DNA of 51,243 nucleotides, from NCBI GenBank assembly GCA_964468655.1, contig CAYXUG010000008.1, positions 1 through 51,243 of the forward strand, given 5' to 3'. Position numbers and translations under genes: made by a program. Numbering within the stretch: position 1 is the stretch's first letter; each line of letters starts with the position of its first letter. A model generated the notes under the pieces. That model saw only the letters and a program-made list of their open reading frames with translations, ran no database searches and had not been told where the DNA came from. This document shows positions 26,372 through 35,666 of the stretch, piece after piece. Source of the stretch: CAYXUG01 sp964468655. Its GTDB lineage: Bacteria; Fidelibacterota; Marinisomatia; Marinisomatales; CAYXUG01.

Positions 26372-27078
26372 TTTTATTAGCAGAACATATTACAAAAAGC
26401 TATAGAAACGGTGAAGAACGAACCACCGTGTTGAAGGATGTTAATCTTGAGCTTAGAGCCGGTGAAATGGTTTCAGTCGTGGGACCCTCGGGGTGCGGCA
26501 AGTCAACCCTTCTGAATATTCTGGGAACATTGGACACCGCAGACAGTGGAAACCTTTTAATTGAGGGACAGGATGTATTAGACCTTAATGACGAAAAATT
26601 ATCTTATCTTCGTAATCAAACCATCGGGTTCATTTTTCAATTCCATCATTTGCTGCCCGAATTTACTGTTTTGGAAAATCTTCTAATACCTACAATGATT
26701 CATCAGCAGGATAAAAATGAAGCTGAAAACAGAAGTTTGGAGTTACTCGAACAAGTCGAAATGCTGAAATTTCAACATCATAAACCTTTCACCTTATCGG
26801 GTGGTGAAAAGCAGAGAGTTGCGGTACTTCGGGCGTTGATGAACAAGCCAAAACTTGTTCTTGCAGATGAACCCACGGGAAATCTTGATATTGAGATGGG
26901 ATCGGAAGTATTTACCTTGATGGAAGAATTGAAGATTTCACATGGGTGTACATTTCTTATAGCGACCCACAGTCCGGAACTTGCATCAAAGTGCGATAAA
27001 GTTTTCCGGTTAAATAATGGTGAATTAAGTGATTTAGGACAAGTTTTATCAGCTAATGAAAAAAGTGAATTGATTTGA
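26368..27078 (+). CDS. lolD: LolD-type ABC transporter ATPase
   Basis: This 236-residue ATPase of the MacB/LolD branch has Walker A GPSGCGKST (39-47), the signature LSGGEKQR (143-150) and Walker B LVLADEP (163-169), followed by TGNLD, which is typical of LolD/FtsE/MacB. The LolD-like Q-loop region reads FQFHHLLPEFT (90-100); the LLPEFTALENV type of sequence is a LolD mark. It overlaps the second permease by four bases and closes the lol operon. Confidence 0.9.
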   Translation: MILLAEHITKSYRNGEERTTVLKDVNLELRAGEMVSVVGPSGCGKSTLLNILGTLDTADSGNLLIEGQDVLDLNDEKLSYLRNQTIGFIFQFHHLLPEFTVLENLLIPTMIHQQDKNEAENRSLELLEQVEMLKFQHHKPFTLSGGEKQRVAVLRALMNKPKLVLADEPTGNLDIEMGSEVFTLMEELKISHGCTFLIATHSPELASKCDKVFRLNNGELSDLGQVLSANEKSELI

Positions 27079-27121
27079 GATGAGCAAACTCGTAAATTTT
27101 CGCATAACATAAGACAAGAAA

Positions 27122-29629
27122 ATGAAAGAAGATTATTCAAAGCGCGTGCAAACGATTATGAAATATGCCAAGGAAGAGGCAGTTCGCCTCGGGCATAGTT
27201 ATGTAGGATCTGAACATCTTCTTCTGGGAATTATCAAGGAAGGAAACGGAAAAGCAGTTCGAAGTATAACTTCTCTTGGATGCGATTTAAATGAATTGAG
27301 GGTAATGATAGAAGATATGGTGAAACCTTCAGGAGGGACGATGACGCTCGGACATCTGCCATTCACCAGAAGATCGGAAAGAATTTTGAGAAATACGTTT
27401 ACTGAAGCGACTAATCTGGGGGTAAACATTGCAGATGATTATCATCTCGTGCTCGCTATTTTAAGAGAAAATGAAGGAGTCGCCTGTGAAGTCTTAAATG
27501 CTTATGACGTCGATTATGATTTGGTGATGGAAAAGATATTAAGTAAAAGTCAACCAGAAAAACCGGTCAGAAGCGAAGCTCCTCCTAAAAAATCAAAAAC
27601 TCCCGCTCTCGATCATTTCAGTCGGGATATTACAAAGTTGGCAAGAAATAATAAGCTGGATCCTGTCATTGGAAGAGAGGAAGAAATTGAACGTATCGCC
27701 CAAATACTTTGCCGACGAAAGAAAAATAATCCAGTCCTGATTGGAGAACCCGGAGTAGGTAAAACAGCTATTATTGAAGGATTGGCACACCGTGTCATAA
27801 AAAAACAAGTTCCCCGGCTCCTTTACAATAAACGGCTGGTTGCGCTTGATCTTTCTGCAATCGTTGCAGGGACAAAATATCGTGGTCAGTTTGAAGAAAG
27901 ATTGAAAGCGATTATGAATGAATTGGAATCCACTACTAATATTATCCTATTCATTGATGAGTTGCATACCTTAGTTGGTGCTGGGAGCGCATCAGGGTCT
28001 CTCGATGCTTCAAACATGTTCAAGCCTGCACTGGCGAGAGGTGAACTTCACTGTATTGGCGCAACTACCATTGATGAATTTAAAAAGCATATAGAAAAGG
28101 ACGGGGCTCTGGAAAGAAGGTTCCAGAAAATAATGGTTTCACCACCGTCTATAAATGAATCCTTGGAAATTCTGAAGGGACTTAAGAACCGCTATGAGCA
28201 ACATCATCATGTTAGTTATGATAGCGAAGCGCTAAGAGCATGCGTGGAATTGAGTCACCGTTATATTCCTGATAAGTTTCTTCCCGATAAAGCGATCGAT
28301 GTTATGGATGAAGCCGGCGCAAGGATGCACATGTTGAATCTGAATGTTCCCGATGAAGTGGTAGATTTAGAACTACAAATTGAGCAGATCAGGGCAAAAA
28401 AAGATGATGTTATTTCCATGCAAAAGTTTGAAGAAGCCGCCGGTTTAAGGGATGATGAACGCAAACTATTATCGAAGTTGGATATTGCTCAAAAAAACTG
28501 GGTTGAAACAGAATCCAAAAATGCTGTTATAATATCAAAAGATGATATTGCCGATGTAGTCTCAGTAATGACTGGAATCCCAATTTCCAAGGTAGCCGAA
28601 TCGGAATCATATAAGCTGCTGAAGATGGCAACAAGTTTAAAACGATTTATTTTTGGTCAGGATGAAGCCATTGAAATTCTTGCGAAATCGATGCAGAGAG
28701 CACGCGCAGGATTGAAAGATCCGAAAAGACCTATTGGCGCATTCTTGTTTTTAGGACCCACGGGCGTTGGGAAAACTGAAACTGCAAAAGTACTCACCGA
28801 TCACCTATTTTCCAATCGAGACAGTTTAATAAAAATTGATATGTCTGAATATATGGAGAGGTTTTCAATATCCAGATTGGTAGGGGCTCCTCCGGGTTAT
28901 GTTGGGTATGAAGAAGGAGGAGAACTCACAGAGAAAGTAAGACGAAATCCTTACTCGGTTGTATTATTTGACGAAATTGATAAAGCACACAGGGATGTAT
29001 TTAATTTACTGCTTCAACTGCTGGATGAAGGTGTTTTAACAGATAATATGGGAAGAAAAGTTGATTTTAGGAATACGATTGTTATACTTACTTCTAATGC
29101 CGGCACGAAGGATTTTGGCAATACCGCATCCTATGGGTTCGGACAATCAAATTCAAATATTGATTACAAGAACATGAAAGAAGATATTATTGAAGAAGTG
29201 AAAAAAATATTTAATCCGGAATTTATCAATCGGCTTGATGAAACAATTGTGTTTAAACAGTTGCCAAAAGAGAGTGTTTTAAAAATCATTGATCTTCAAT
29301 TGGTAGATTTACATAAAAATTTAGAAGATAAAAAAATTGAAATAAGAATCACCAAAAGAGCAAAAAATCTGATTGTTGAGAATGGATTCAGCAATGAATT
29401 CGGCGCTCGTCCCCTTAAACGTGAGATTCAAAATTCCATAGAAGCGCCTCTTTCTGAGATGTTGTTAAAAGGTGAATTTGAATCAGGAGATATAATTAAT
29501 GTCGATGTAAAATCGAAACAATTTATCTTTTCAAAAAAAGGAAAAACCGCTTCTCCTTTGTCGGACTCATCCGAACCCTCCAAAAAAAGAGAATCCAAGA
29601 ATCCGGAAAAATCTGACAAATCGGCTTAA
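27122..29629 (+). CDS. clpC: ClpC-type AAA+ unfoldase
   Basis: This 835-residue class I Clp ATPase has an N-terminal repeat domain (1-150, with AVRLGHSYVGSEHLLLGI), AAA-1 with Walker A GEPGVGKT (208-215), a middle region with a UVR-like segment (MQKFEEAAGLRDDERKLL), and AAA-2 with Walker A GPTGVGKT (545-552). The medium-length middle domain with UVR motif marks ClpC rather than ClpB or ClpA. It unfolds substrates for ClpP, which is not in this window. A charged Lys/Ser/Glu-rich tail (about 805-835) follows the D2 domain. The gap of 43 bases after lolD holds no terminator, so cotranscription is possible. Confidence 0.92.
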   Translation: MKEDYSKRVQTIMKYAKEEAVRLGHSYVGSEHLLLGIIKEGNGKAVRSITSLGCDLNELRVMIEDMVKPSGGTMTLGHLPFTRRSERILRNTFTEATNLGVNIADDYHLVLAILRENEGVACEVLNAYDVDYDLVMEKILSKSQPEKPVRSEAPPKKSKTPALDHFSRDITKLARNNKLDPVIGREEEIERIAQILCRRKKNNPVLIGEPGVGKTAIIEGLAHRVIKKQVPRLLYNKRLVALDLSAIVAGTKYRGQFEERLKAIMNELESTTNIILFIDELHTLVGAGSASGSLDASNMFKPALARGELHCIGATTIDEFKKHIEKDGALERRFQKIMVSPPSINESLEILKGLKNRYEQHHHVSYDSEALRACVELSHRYIPDKFLPDKAIDVMDEAGARMHMLNLNVPDEVVDLELQIEQIRAKKDDVISMQKFEEAAGLRDDERKLLSKLDIAQKNWVETESKNAVIISKDDIADVVSVMTGIPISKVAESESYKLLKMATSLKRFIFGQDEAIEILAKSMQRARAGLKDPKRPIGAFLFLGPTGVGKTETAKVLTDHLFSNRDSLIKIDMSEYMERFSISRLVGAPPGYVGYEEGGELTEKVRRNPYSVVLFDEIDKAHRDVFNLLLQLLDEGVLTDNMGRKVDFRNTIVILTSNAGTKDFGNTASYGFGQSNSNIDYKNMKEDIIEEVKKIFNPEFINRLDETIVFKQLPKESVLKIIDLQLVDLHKNLEDKKIEIRITKRAKNLIVENGFSNEFGARPLKREIQNSIEAPLSEMLLKGEFESGDIINVDVKSKQFIFSKKGKTASPLSDSSEPSKKRESKNPEKSDKSA

Positions 29630-29758
29630 TTTTAGCTGATTATTCCTTACTTTCAGCCACATAAACATATAATCACTTTTGGCATATTTATTGCCTCATA
29701 TAGGTCAAATTATTTATCCGGAATAATCTTAATTAAATAAAATAGGAGATATAACGAA

Positions 29759-31672
29759 ATGTCAAAAATTATTGGTATTGATCTAGGGACAACAAACTCT
29801 TGTGTTTCACTAATGGAAGCAGGAGAACCAAAAGTTATTACAAATTCTGAGGGGGGGCGCACAACACCTTCAGTCGTGGCGATTACAAAAGATGGTGATA
29901 GACCCGTTGGGCAACCCGCCAAACGGCAATCTGTTACTAATCCCAAAAATACAATTTATTCTATTAAAAGATTCATGGGCAGAGAATACGATGAAATCAG
30001 TTCTGAATTAAAGGAGGTAACTTATAAAGTTTCAAAAAGTAAGAAAGGCGGTGTGGAGGTAAAATTAGGAGACAAATTATATTCACCACCTGAAATTAGC
30101 GCAATGATACTTCAGAACCTGAAAAAGACAGCGGAAGAATATCTCGGGGAATCAGTTACGGATGCCGTTATCACTGTCCCCGCTTATTTTAATGATTCCC
30201 AAAGACAAGCAACGAAAGATGCTGGAAAAATTGCTGGCTTGAATGTTCGCAGAATCATCAATGAACCGACAGCCGCAGCTTTAGCTTATGGACTTGATAA
30301 AAAGGAAGATCAAAAAGTTGCTGTCTTCGATTTGGGTGGAGGTACATTTGATATTTCTATTCTGGATATCATGGATATTGATGGAGAAAAATCCATTGAA
30401 GTGAACGCAAGTAACGGTGACGGTCATTTGGGTGGTGACGATTTTGATCAAAGAATTATCGATTGGGTAGCAGGTGAATTTAAAAAGAGTGATACCATTG
30501 ATTTGAAAAAAGATCCCATGGCGTTCCAAAGACTCAAGGATGCAGCTGAAAATGCCAAAAAGGAACTCTCCACTTCAATGCAATCTGATATCAATTTGCC
30601 ATTTATAACGGCAGATAGTTCCGGACCGAAACATTTAAATATGACTTTATCGAGAGCCAAATTTGAAGAACTTATTGATGATCTTATTGAACGAACAAAG
30701 GAACCGTGTGAAAAGGCTCTAAAAGATGCCGGATTAAAACCTTCAGACATTAATGAAGTAATTCTGGTAGGAGGGTCCACAAGGATTCCCAAAGTACAGG
30801 AAATAGTGAAAAATATATTTAACCTGGAACCTCATAAAGGTGTAAATCCCGATGAAGTCGTTGCCATGGGTGCCGGAATTCAAGGTGGAATTCTCTCTGG
30901 TGATGTGGAAGATGTCCTCTTATTGGATGTAATTCCGTTATCATTGGGTATTGAAACGTTAGGTGGAGTATTGACAAAACTCATTGAACGGAATACAACC
31001 ATACCGACCAAAAAGAGTCAAATATTCTCAACAGCTGCTGATAGCCAGACTTCGGTAGAAATACATGTGCTTCAAGGTGAAAGAGAAATAGCTAATTACA
31101 ATAAAACGATTGGTAGATTTCATTTAGAAGGAATACCACCAGCGCCAAGAGGGATACCTCAAATAGAGGTCACTTTTGATATCGATGCCAATGGAATTTT
31201 GAGTGTGTCTGCGAAAGATAAAGCTACTGGTAAAGAACAAAGTATTCGTATCGAAGCTTCTAGTGGATTGAGCGAGGAAGAAATTGGACAGATGATGGAT
31301 GATGCTAAAAAACACGAATCCGAAGATAAGAAGAAGCGTGAAGAGGTTGATGTTAAAAACCAGGCAGATCAGCTAATCTATCAGACAGAGAAGAACATAA
31401 AGGAATTTGATGATAAACTGGCATCTGACGATAGAAAACAGCTTGAAGCCTGTGTAGAATCTTTAAAGAAAGCTAATGAGGGTTCCAATGTTGATGATGT
31501 TAAGAAACAAATTGATGAATTGAACACTGTTTGGAATAAGATAGCAAGTACATTATATGATGCGGCAAAACAACAGCAACCTGAATCAGAGGAAAAATCC
31601 GAGAAGAAAGCTACAAAAAAAAGAAAGGATGACGGTGAAATTGAAGATGCTGATTTTGAAGTTGTTAACTAA
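29759..31672 (+). CDS. dnaK: Hsp70 chaperone DnaK
   Basis: This 637-residue chaperone starts with IGIDLGTTNSCVSLMEAG (5-22). Its nucleotide-binding domain contains VPAYFNDSQRQATKDAG, INEPTAAALAYG and VGGSTRIPKVQ; the linker region reads DVLLLDVIPLSLGIET. It ends in DDGEIEDADFEVVN, the usual acidic DnaK tail (compare EEVKD in Proteobacteria). The ribosome site AGGAGAT precedes the ATG. The 129-base upstream gap shows no CIRCE inverted repeat. A strong terminator follows. No dnaJ or grpE lies next to it. Confidence 0.97.
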   Translation: MSKIIGIDLGTTNSCVSLMEAGEPKVITNSEGGRTTPSVVAITKDGDRPVGQPAKRQSVTNPKNTIYSIKRFMGREYDEISSELKEVTYKVSKSKKGGVEVKLGDKLYSPPEISAMILQNLKKTAEEYLGESVTDAVITVPAYFNDSQRQATKDAGKIAGLNVRRIINEPTAAALAYGLDKKEDQKVAVFDLGGGTFDISILDIMDIDGEKSIEVNASNGDGHLGGDDFDQRIIDWVAGEFKKSDTIDLKKDPMAFQRLKDAAENAKKELSTSMQSDINLPFITADSSGPKHLNMTLSRAKFEELIDDLIERTKEPCEKALKDAGLKPSDINEVILVGGSTRIPKVQEIVKNIFNLEPHKGVNPDEVVAMGAGIQGGILSGDVEDVLLLDVIPLSLGIETLGGVLTKLIERNTTIPTKKSQIFSTAADSQTSVEIHVLQGEREIANYNKTIGRFHLEGIPPAPRGIPQIEVTFDIDANGILSVSAKDKATGKEQSIRIEASSGLSEEEIGQMMDDAKKHESEDKKKREEVDVKNQADQLIYQTEKNIKEFDDKLASDDRKQLEACVESLKKANEGSNVDDVKKQIDELNTVWNKIASTLYDAAKQQQPESEEKSEKKATKKRKDDGEIEDADFEVVN

Positions 31673-31701
31673 TAGACGACAAATTGTCAATTAAGCACAG
31701 T

Positions 31702-31735
31702 AAAAAAGCGGGATCTCTCCCGCTTTTTTGTTTTT
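31702..31735 (+). terminator. Rho-independent terminator after dnaK
   Basis: A perfect 12-base stem AAAAAAGCGGGA / TCCCGCTTTTTT with loop TCTC (31714-31717) is followed by further T residues to 31735. It sits 30 bases after the dnaK stop and separates dnaK from the tamB gene. The symmetrical A/T arms could let it act on both strands, but no minus-strand gene ends here. Confidence 0.93.
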
Positions 31736-31771
31736 GGAACTAAAATAGGTTAAATTTGTTTGTCCAATACG

Positions 31772-34700
31772 ATGAAAAAGAAATTAAAAGTCCTCATTTA
31801 CATATTTATACTTTTCTTCCTTATGGCTGGGTGCATTACATATCTAATGCTTCGACCGGCTTATTGGACAAATGAAATTATCAGTTTTATCAATCAAAAT
31901 TACTTTCAAGACCACGGATGGAATCTTTCAATAGAAGAATTAAATGGTGACTTAATTTCAGATGTACAAGCTGAAAATGTGTATTTGAAAAAGAGTGATG
32001 GGTCAATGACCATATTCGGGGAAACTGCCACGTTTGACATTGGGATAACAGAATTACTAGCAGGTAATTTTATATTAGACCACTTGTCAGTGGACAACGT
32101 TTTGGTAACCTATAAACAAAAAGAAGTGCATCGAAAACCATCTCTTACCTCCCTGAACACATTAATTGATTTAAATCTAAAAACATTACTTAATTCAAAA
32201 ATTGACATTAATGATTTGGATTTAAAGAATGTCTCCATTTTAGTTCAAAATAATTCTGATGAGACATTGTACAACATAGATTACAGTGGGAGGATTATCA
32301 ATTCTAAAAATGACGTTGTGTTTGGCGTTGATTTCTTCAAATTAACAGATTTAGAAGGAAATATCCAATTTAATCTGATTGAATCTGAAATCGAGGTAGA
32401 AGAAGATTTAATTGTATTTAATCTAAAAGATGGTTCATTCAATAATTTACCAGTTTCCGGGAAATTAGAGGTTATATTAAATCCTGAACTTTCATTTCAT
32501 ACCTCAATCGATCTAGAAAAATTCCCGGTGAAAACATTAATACCTGTCGATTTTATGTCTCTTATCAATTACGAAAAACTCGATATTCACTTTGAATTGG
32601 AAACAGATTTAGTCCAATACGGATTAAATTTTGGATTCAGAGAAATTGATTCAGATAAAAAAATTGGGCATTGTTATTTAAATATATATTACGACGGACA
32701 GGATTTCCGCATAGATGATGGAAAATTTATATCCGAATCGTTAATTTTTAATCTCCTGGGTGAATTAGGTGAAGATGACAGTTTTTCATTAACAACAAGT
32801 TTTGAGAATCTCGATCTTTCGGAAAATAATATTATAGATTGGCATACGCAGATGAAAGGATATATAGAAACTGAAGGTGTATTGAACGATAATCATCTTG
32901 AGAATCTTGTAACCAATATCAAAATTCAGAATGAATATCCAGGTTCACCGGAATATATTTATACTTTCGGGAAATTAGAATATAACGATTTGAATTTTCA
33001 GATTATCGATTCACTCATTGTCGATTTAAACAATGGAAGATTATTTTTAGCCGGAAGTATGGATCTTGCGAGAGCAAGATATGATCTAACAATTTCCTCA
33101 GATAATTTGGACTTAAGTGCAATTGAGCCCTATCTTGCTTTGGACATTAACGGCTCCTTGCACGGTTCTATCGACGTGGTCGGTTCCCTTCATGACCCTT
33201 CTGTGGAAGGGGTATTATCTATAGACAATGTTGAATTCAAACACTTTAAATCTTCATCTCTTATCACATCATTCAGGTATAATTCATTAATTGAAAGGCC
33301 AAACGGTTATTTTACCGTAGTAACCAAAAATGGGAATGTATTTAGTCAGGATTTTCTAATGGGCAATGCTGATTTCTATGTTAATAATGATACAATCCAA
33401 ATTGCAAAAGCAAAGATTGAAATTGATGATGGCTATGTACAGTTTTCGGGGAAATATGCAGGGAATGAGAATTTTACTATCGACATGCTACAATTGTCTG
33501 CAGGTGACCATTTTGTTTCAAATTTAGGTCAAATTTCAATCAATTTGATAAAAGGAGGTCTCATATTTAACCCAGTTGAATTTAGTCTTGATAACGGTTC
33601 TGCAAATGTTTCTTTTAAGTTAGTGGATTCAAAAATTGAGGAAGGAAATTTCCATTTAACCAATGTTGATCTGGAAATGATTAAAAATATCACACAAGTG
33701 AATTTTCCATATAAGGGTTCTGCATTTGGAAGTATTTCATTGAATCAAACAAGCAGAGGACTTAAAGGCAGAACAAATATTCATCTTAAAGATGGTGAAT
33801 GGGGAAATCTGCAATTCACTGAATTAAATTGTAACCTATCCCTCCATAATGAAATACTGCAAATCCATGAATATAGTGTATTGGGACTTGGCGAATCGTC
33901 TTTTGAACTTTCAGGTTTTTGTAACTTGGAGGAAAAAAGTAACTCAGAAACATTAAAAATCAATCCTGATGGAAATATCAGTTTTACAAGTGTATTCAGA
34001 AATTTCTCATTTGATCTGGCGTCCCAATACCTGCCATTTAACATACCAATGAATGGAAAATTAACCGGTACATTTGTCATGAGCGGAATTGCACACTCAC
34101 CGGAAATGATTTATGAATACACAATTGAGAATCCCATCATAAGCAGGATAAAAGGAGATTATTTTTCCGCGTCAGGTAGATATATTGATCAAAGGTTGTT
34201 TTTCGAGGATATGGTATTTACTACCAAATCAGGAAAATATTCCGGTAGTGGGTATTTACCCATAGACCTTTCATTAGTGACTAACAATAGTCGATTTTCT
34301 ACTTTTTCTCCAATGTCCTTTGAATTCCATGGCGTTACATCCGAAATAGATTTTTTAACACCGTACATTACCAGTGTTGATTCTATAACAGGTGAAATTA
34401 AATTTGATTTAACTTTGGAAGGCACTCCGGAAAATCCTGTCAGGAACGGAAATATATCATTAGAAGATGGTACCATCTATGCATTTTTACTGGATTTTCC
34501 CATTCATGATGTAAATGGTTCTGCAGTTATAAAGGATAACCAATTCATCATTGATGAATTTACCGCAGCAAGCATTAGAGAGGGAAAGGGAAATATATTA
34601 AAAGATATTTCGGCTAATATAAAAAGGAATACTCTCTCTGTAGATTTAGAAGGATCAGTTGCTAAATTACCTCCAAACATCAAAATCACCGGAAGTATGG

Positions 34701-35665
34701 ATATGACTGAATTTTTTAGCCCGAAATATGCCTATTTAATCACTGGAAAAGATGTCTATATCAGAACGCTTCTCGGAGAGATAGAAGGTGTGGGAGATTT
34801 GAAACTTTCCATGACGGGGAAAGACACAGTTAATATTGTCGGTGATATCATCCCGCAGGAGGCGATCATTCGAACTGAATTCGGTGAGAGTGATAGATTT
34901 AGTGAAATTGAAGAAAAGGGCAGTACTGTCACTTATTATAATATTCATTTCCCCATTGAAAAAAGTTTAGTTATCAGAAACAGTCAGGTGGATGCTGATG
35001 TAATTGGTGATATGTCAATTTTCAGGTTTGGCAACGAAGATTATCGTTACTCCGGAGAATTGGAAGTCATTAAAGGTAAATATTATTATTTATCGGATAT
35101 TTTTAATATAGAAGATGGTAGGATTATCCTAGACCCCACCGAGGATTACCCCATTGTTGATGTGGAAGCTACCATTGAAGTGGAAGATATTGAAATACAA
35201 GTAACAATTACTGGGAATCTTGGTGACCCGACTATTTTGATAGAAACACTGGGTTCGGGGGATTATTACAGTCAAAGTGATCTTTTACAACTTCTAACAA
35301 TTCAAAAACGGCTCGAGGATCAGGAAATGAGTTCTGATGCTATACGCAGTCAATCCATTAATATCTTTGGGAAAATTATTGAGAATGAACTTGAAAAAAG
35401 TTTGATAAGAATGGGTCCATTGGATGAATTTGAGATTGAAGGTTCGAGCAACTTATTACGAAATCCTGAAAACAGCGATATATCGTTAAAACTTGGTAAG
35501 CGAGTTTCACAAAATTTGTATTTGAGTTATAAACGTCATTTTTCATTGGTGCAGCCTGATGAAGTCGGTATTGAATACCGGTTGAATAAAAATTTATCAG
35601 TTGTAGGCAGTTATGATGAAGAAGGACAACTCCATTTGAAATACCGGCTGAAGTATCAATATTAG
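31772..35665 (+). CDS. tamB: TamB/DUF490-like translocation and assembly protein
   Basis: A protein of about 1,297 residues starts at ATG 31772 (MKKKLKVLIYIFILFFLMAG); an in-frame TTG at 31760 is less likely. One N-terminal membrane helix is followed by a very long beta-rich periplasmic region and a C-terminal TamB domain. The last 300 residues contain YRYSGELEVIKGKYYYLSD and, near the end, GKRVSQNLYLSYKRHFS and a terminal Tyr. TamB-like proteins bridge the periplasm and carry lipids or assist outer-membrane protein insertion with an Omp85 partner. That partner lies one base downstream. The low sequence conservation of the middle part is normal for the family. The gene is AT-rich. Confidence 0.85.
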   Translation: MKKKLKVLIYIFILFFLMAGCITYLMLRPAYWTNEIISFINQNYFQDHGWNLSIEELNGDLISDVQAENVYLKKSDGSMTIFGETATFDIGITELLAGNFILDHLSVDNVLVTYKQKEVHRKPSLTSLNTLIDLNLKTLLNSKIDINDLDLKNVSILVQNNSDETLYNIDYSGRIINSKNDVVFGVDFFKLTDLEGNIQFNLIESEIEVEEDLIVFNLKDGSFNNLPVSGKLEVILNPELSFHTSIDLEKFPVKTLIPVDFMSLINYEKLDIHFELETDLVQYGLNFGFREIDSDKKIGHCYLNIYYDGQDFRIDDGKFISESLIFNLLGELGEDDSFSLTTSFENLDLSENNIIDWHTQMKGYIETEGVLNDNHLENLVTNIKIQNEYPGSPEYIYTFGKLEYNDLNFQIIDSLIVDLNNGRLFLAGSMDLARARYDLTISSDNLDLSAIEPYLALDINGSLHGSIDVVGSLHDPSVEGVLSIDNVEFKHFKSSSLITSFRYNSLIERPNGYFTVVTKNGNVFSQDFLMGNADFYVNNDTIQIAKAKIEIDDGYVQFSGKYAGNENFTIDMLQLSAGDHFVSNLGQISINLIKGGLIFNPVEFSLDNGSANVSFKLVDSKIEEGNFHLTNVDLEMIKNITQVNFPYKGSAFGSISLNQTSRGLKGRTNIHLKDGEWGNLQFTELNCNLSLHNEILQIHEYSVLGLGESSFELSGFCNLEEKSNSETLKINPDGNISFTSVFRNFSFDLASQYLPFNIPMNGKLTGTFVMSGIAHSPEMIYEYTIENPIISRIKGDYFSASGRYIDQRLFFEDMVFTTKSGKYSGSGYLPIDLSLVTNNSRFSTFSPMSFEFHGVTSEIDFLTPYITSVDSITGEIKFDLTLEGTPENPVRNGNISLEDGTIYAFLLDFPIHDVNGSAVIKDNQFIIDEFTAASIREGKGNILKDISANIKRNTLSVDLEGSVAKLPPNIKITGSMDMTEFFSPKYAYLITGKDVYIRTLLGEIEGVGDLKLSMTGKDTVNIVGDIIPQEAIIRTEFGESDRFSEIEEKGSTVTYYNIHFPIEKSLVIRNSQVDADVIGDMSIFRFGNEDYRYSGELEVIKGKYYYLSDIFNIEDGRIILDPTEDYPIVDVEATIEVEDIEIQVTITGNLGDPTILIETLGSGDYYSQSDLLQLLTIQKRLEDQEMSSDAIRSQSINIFGKIIENELEKSLIRMGPLDEFEIEGSSNLLRNPENSDISLKLGKRVSQNLYLSYKRHFSLVQPDEVGIEYRLNKNLSVVGSYDEEGQLHLKYRLKYQY

Positions 35666-35666
35666 A

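Noticed and set aside
29630..29758. CIRCE operator or heat-shock promoter upstream of dnaK
   Set aside because: No TTAGCACTC/GAGTGCTAA inverted repeat and no convincing promoter boxes could be made out.
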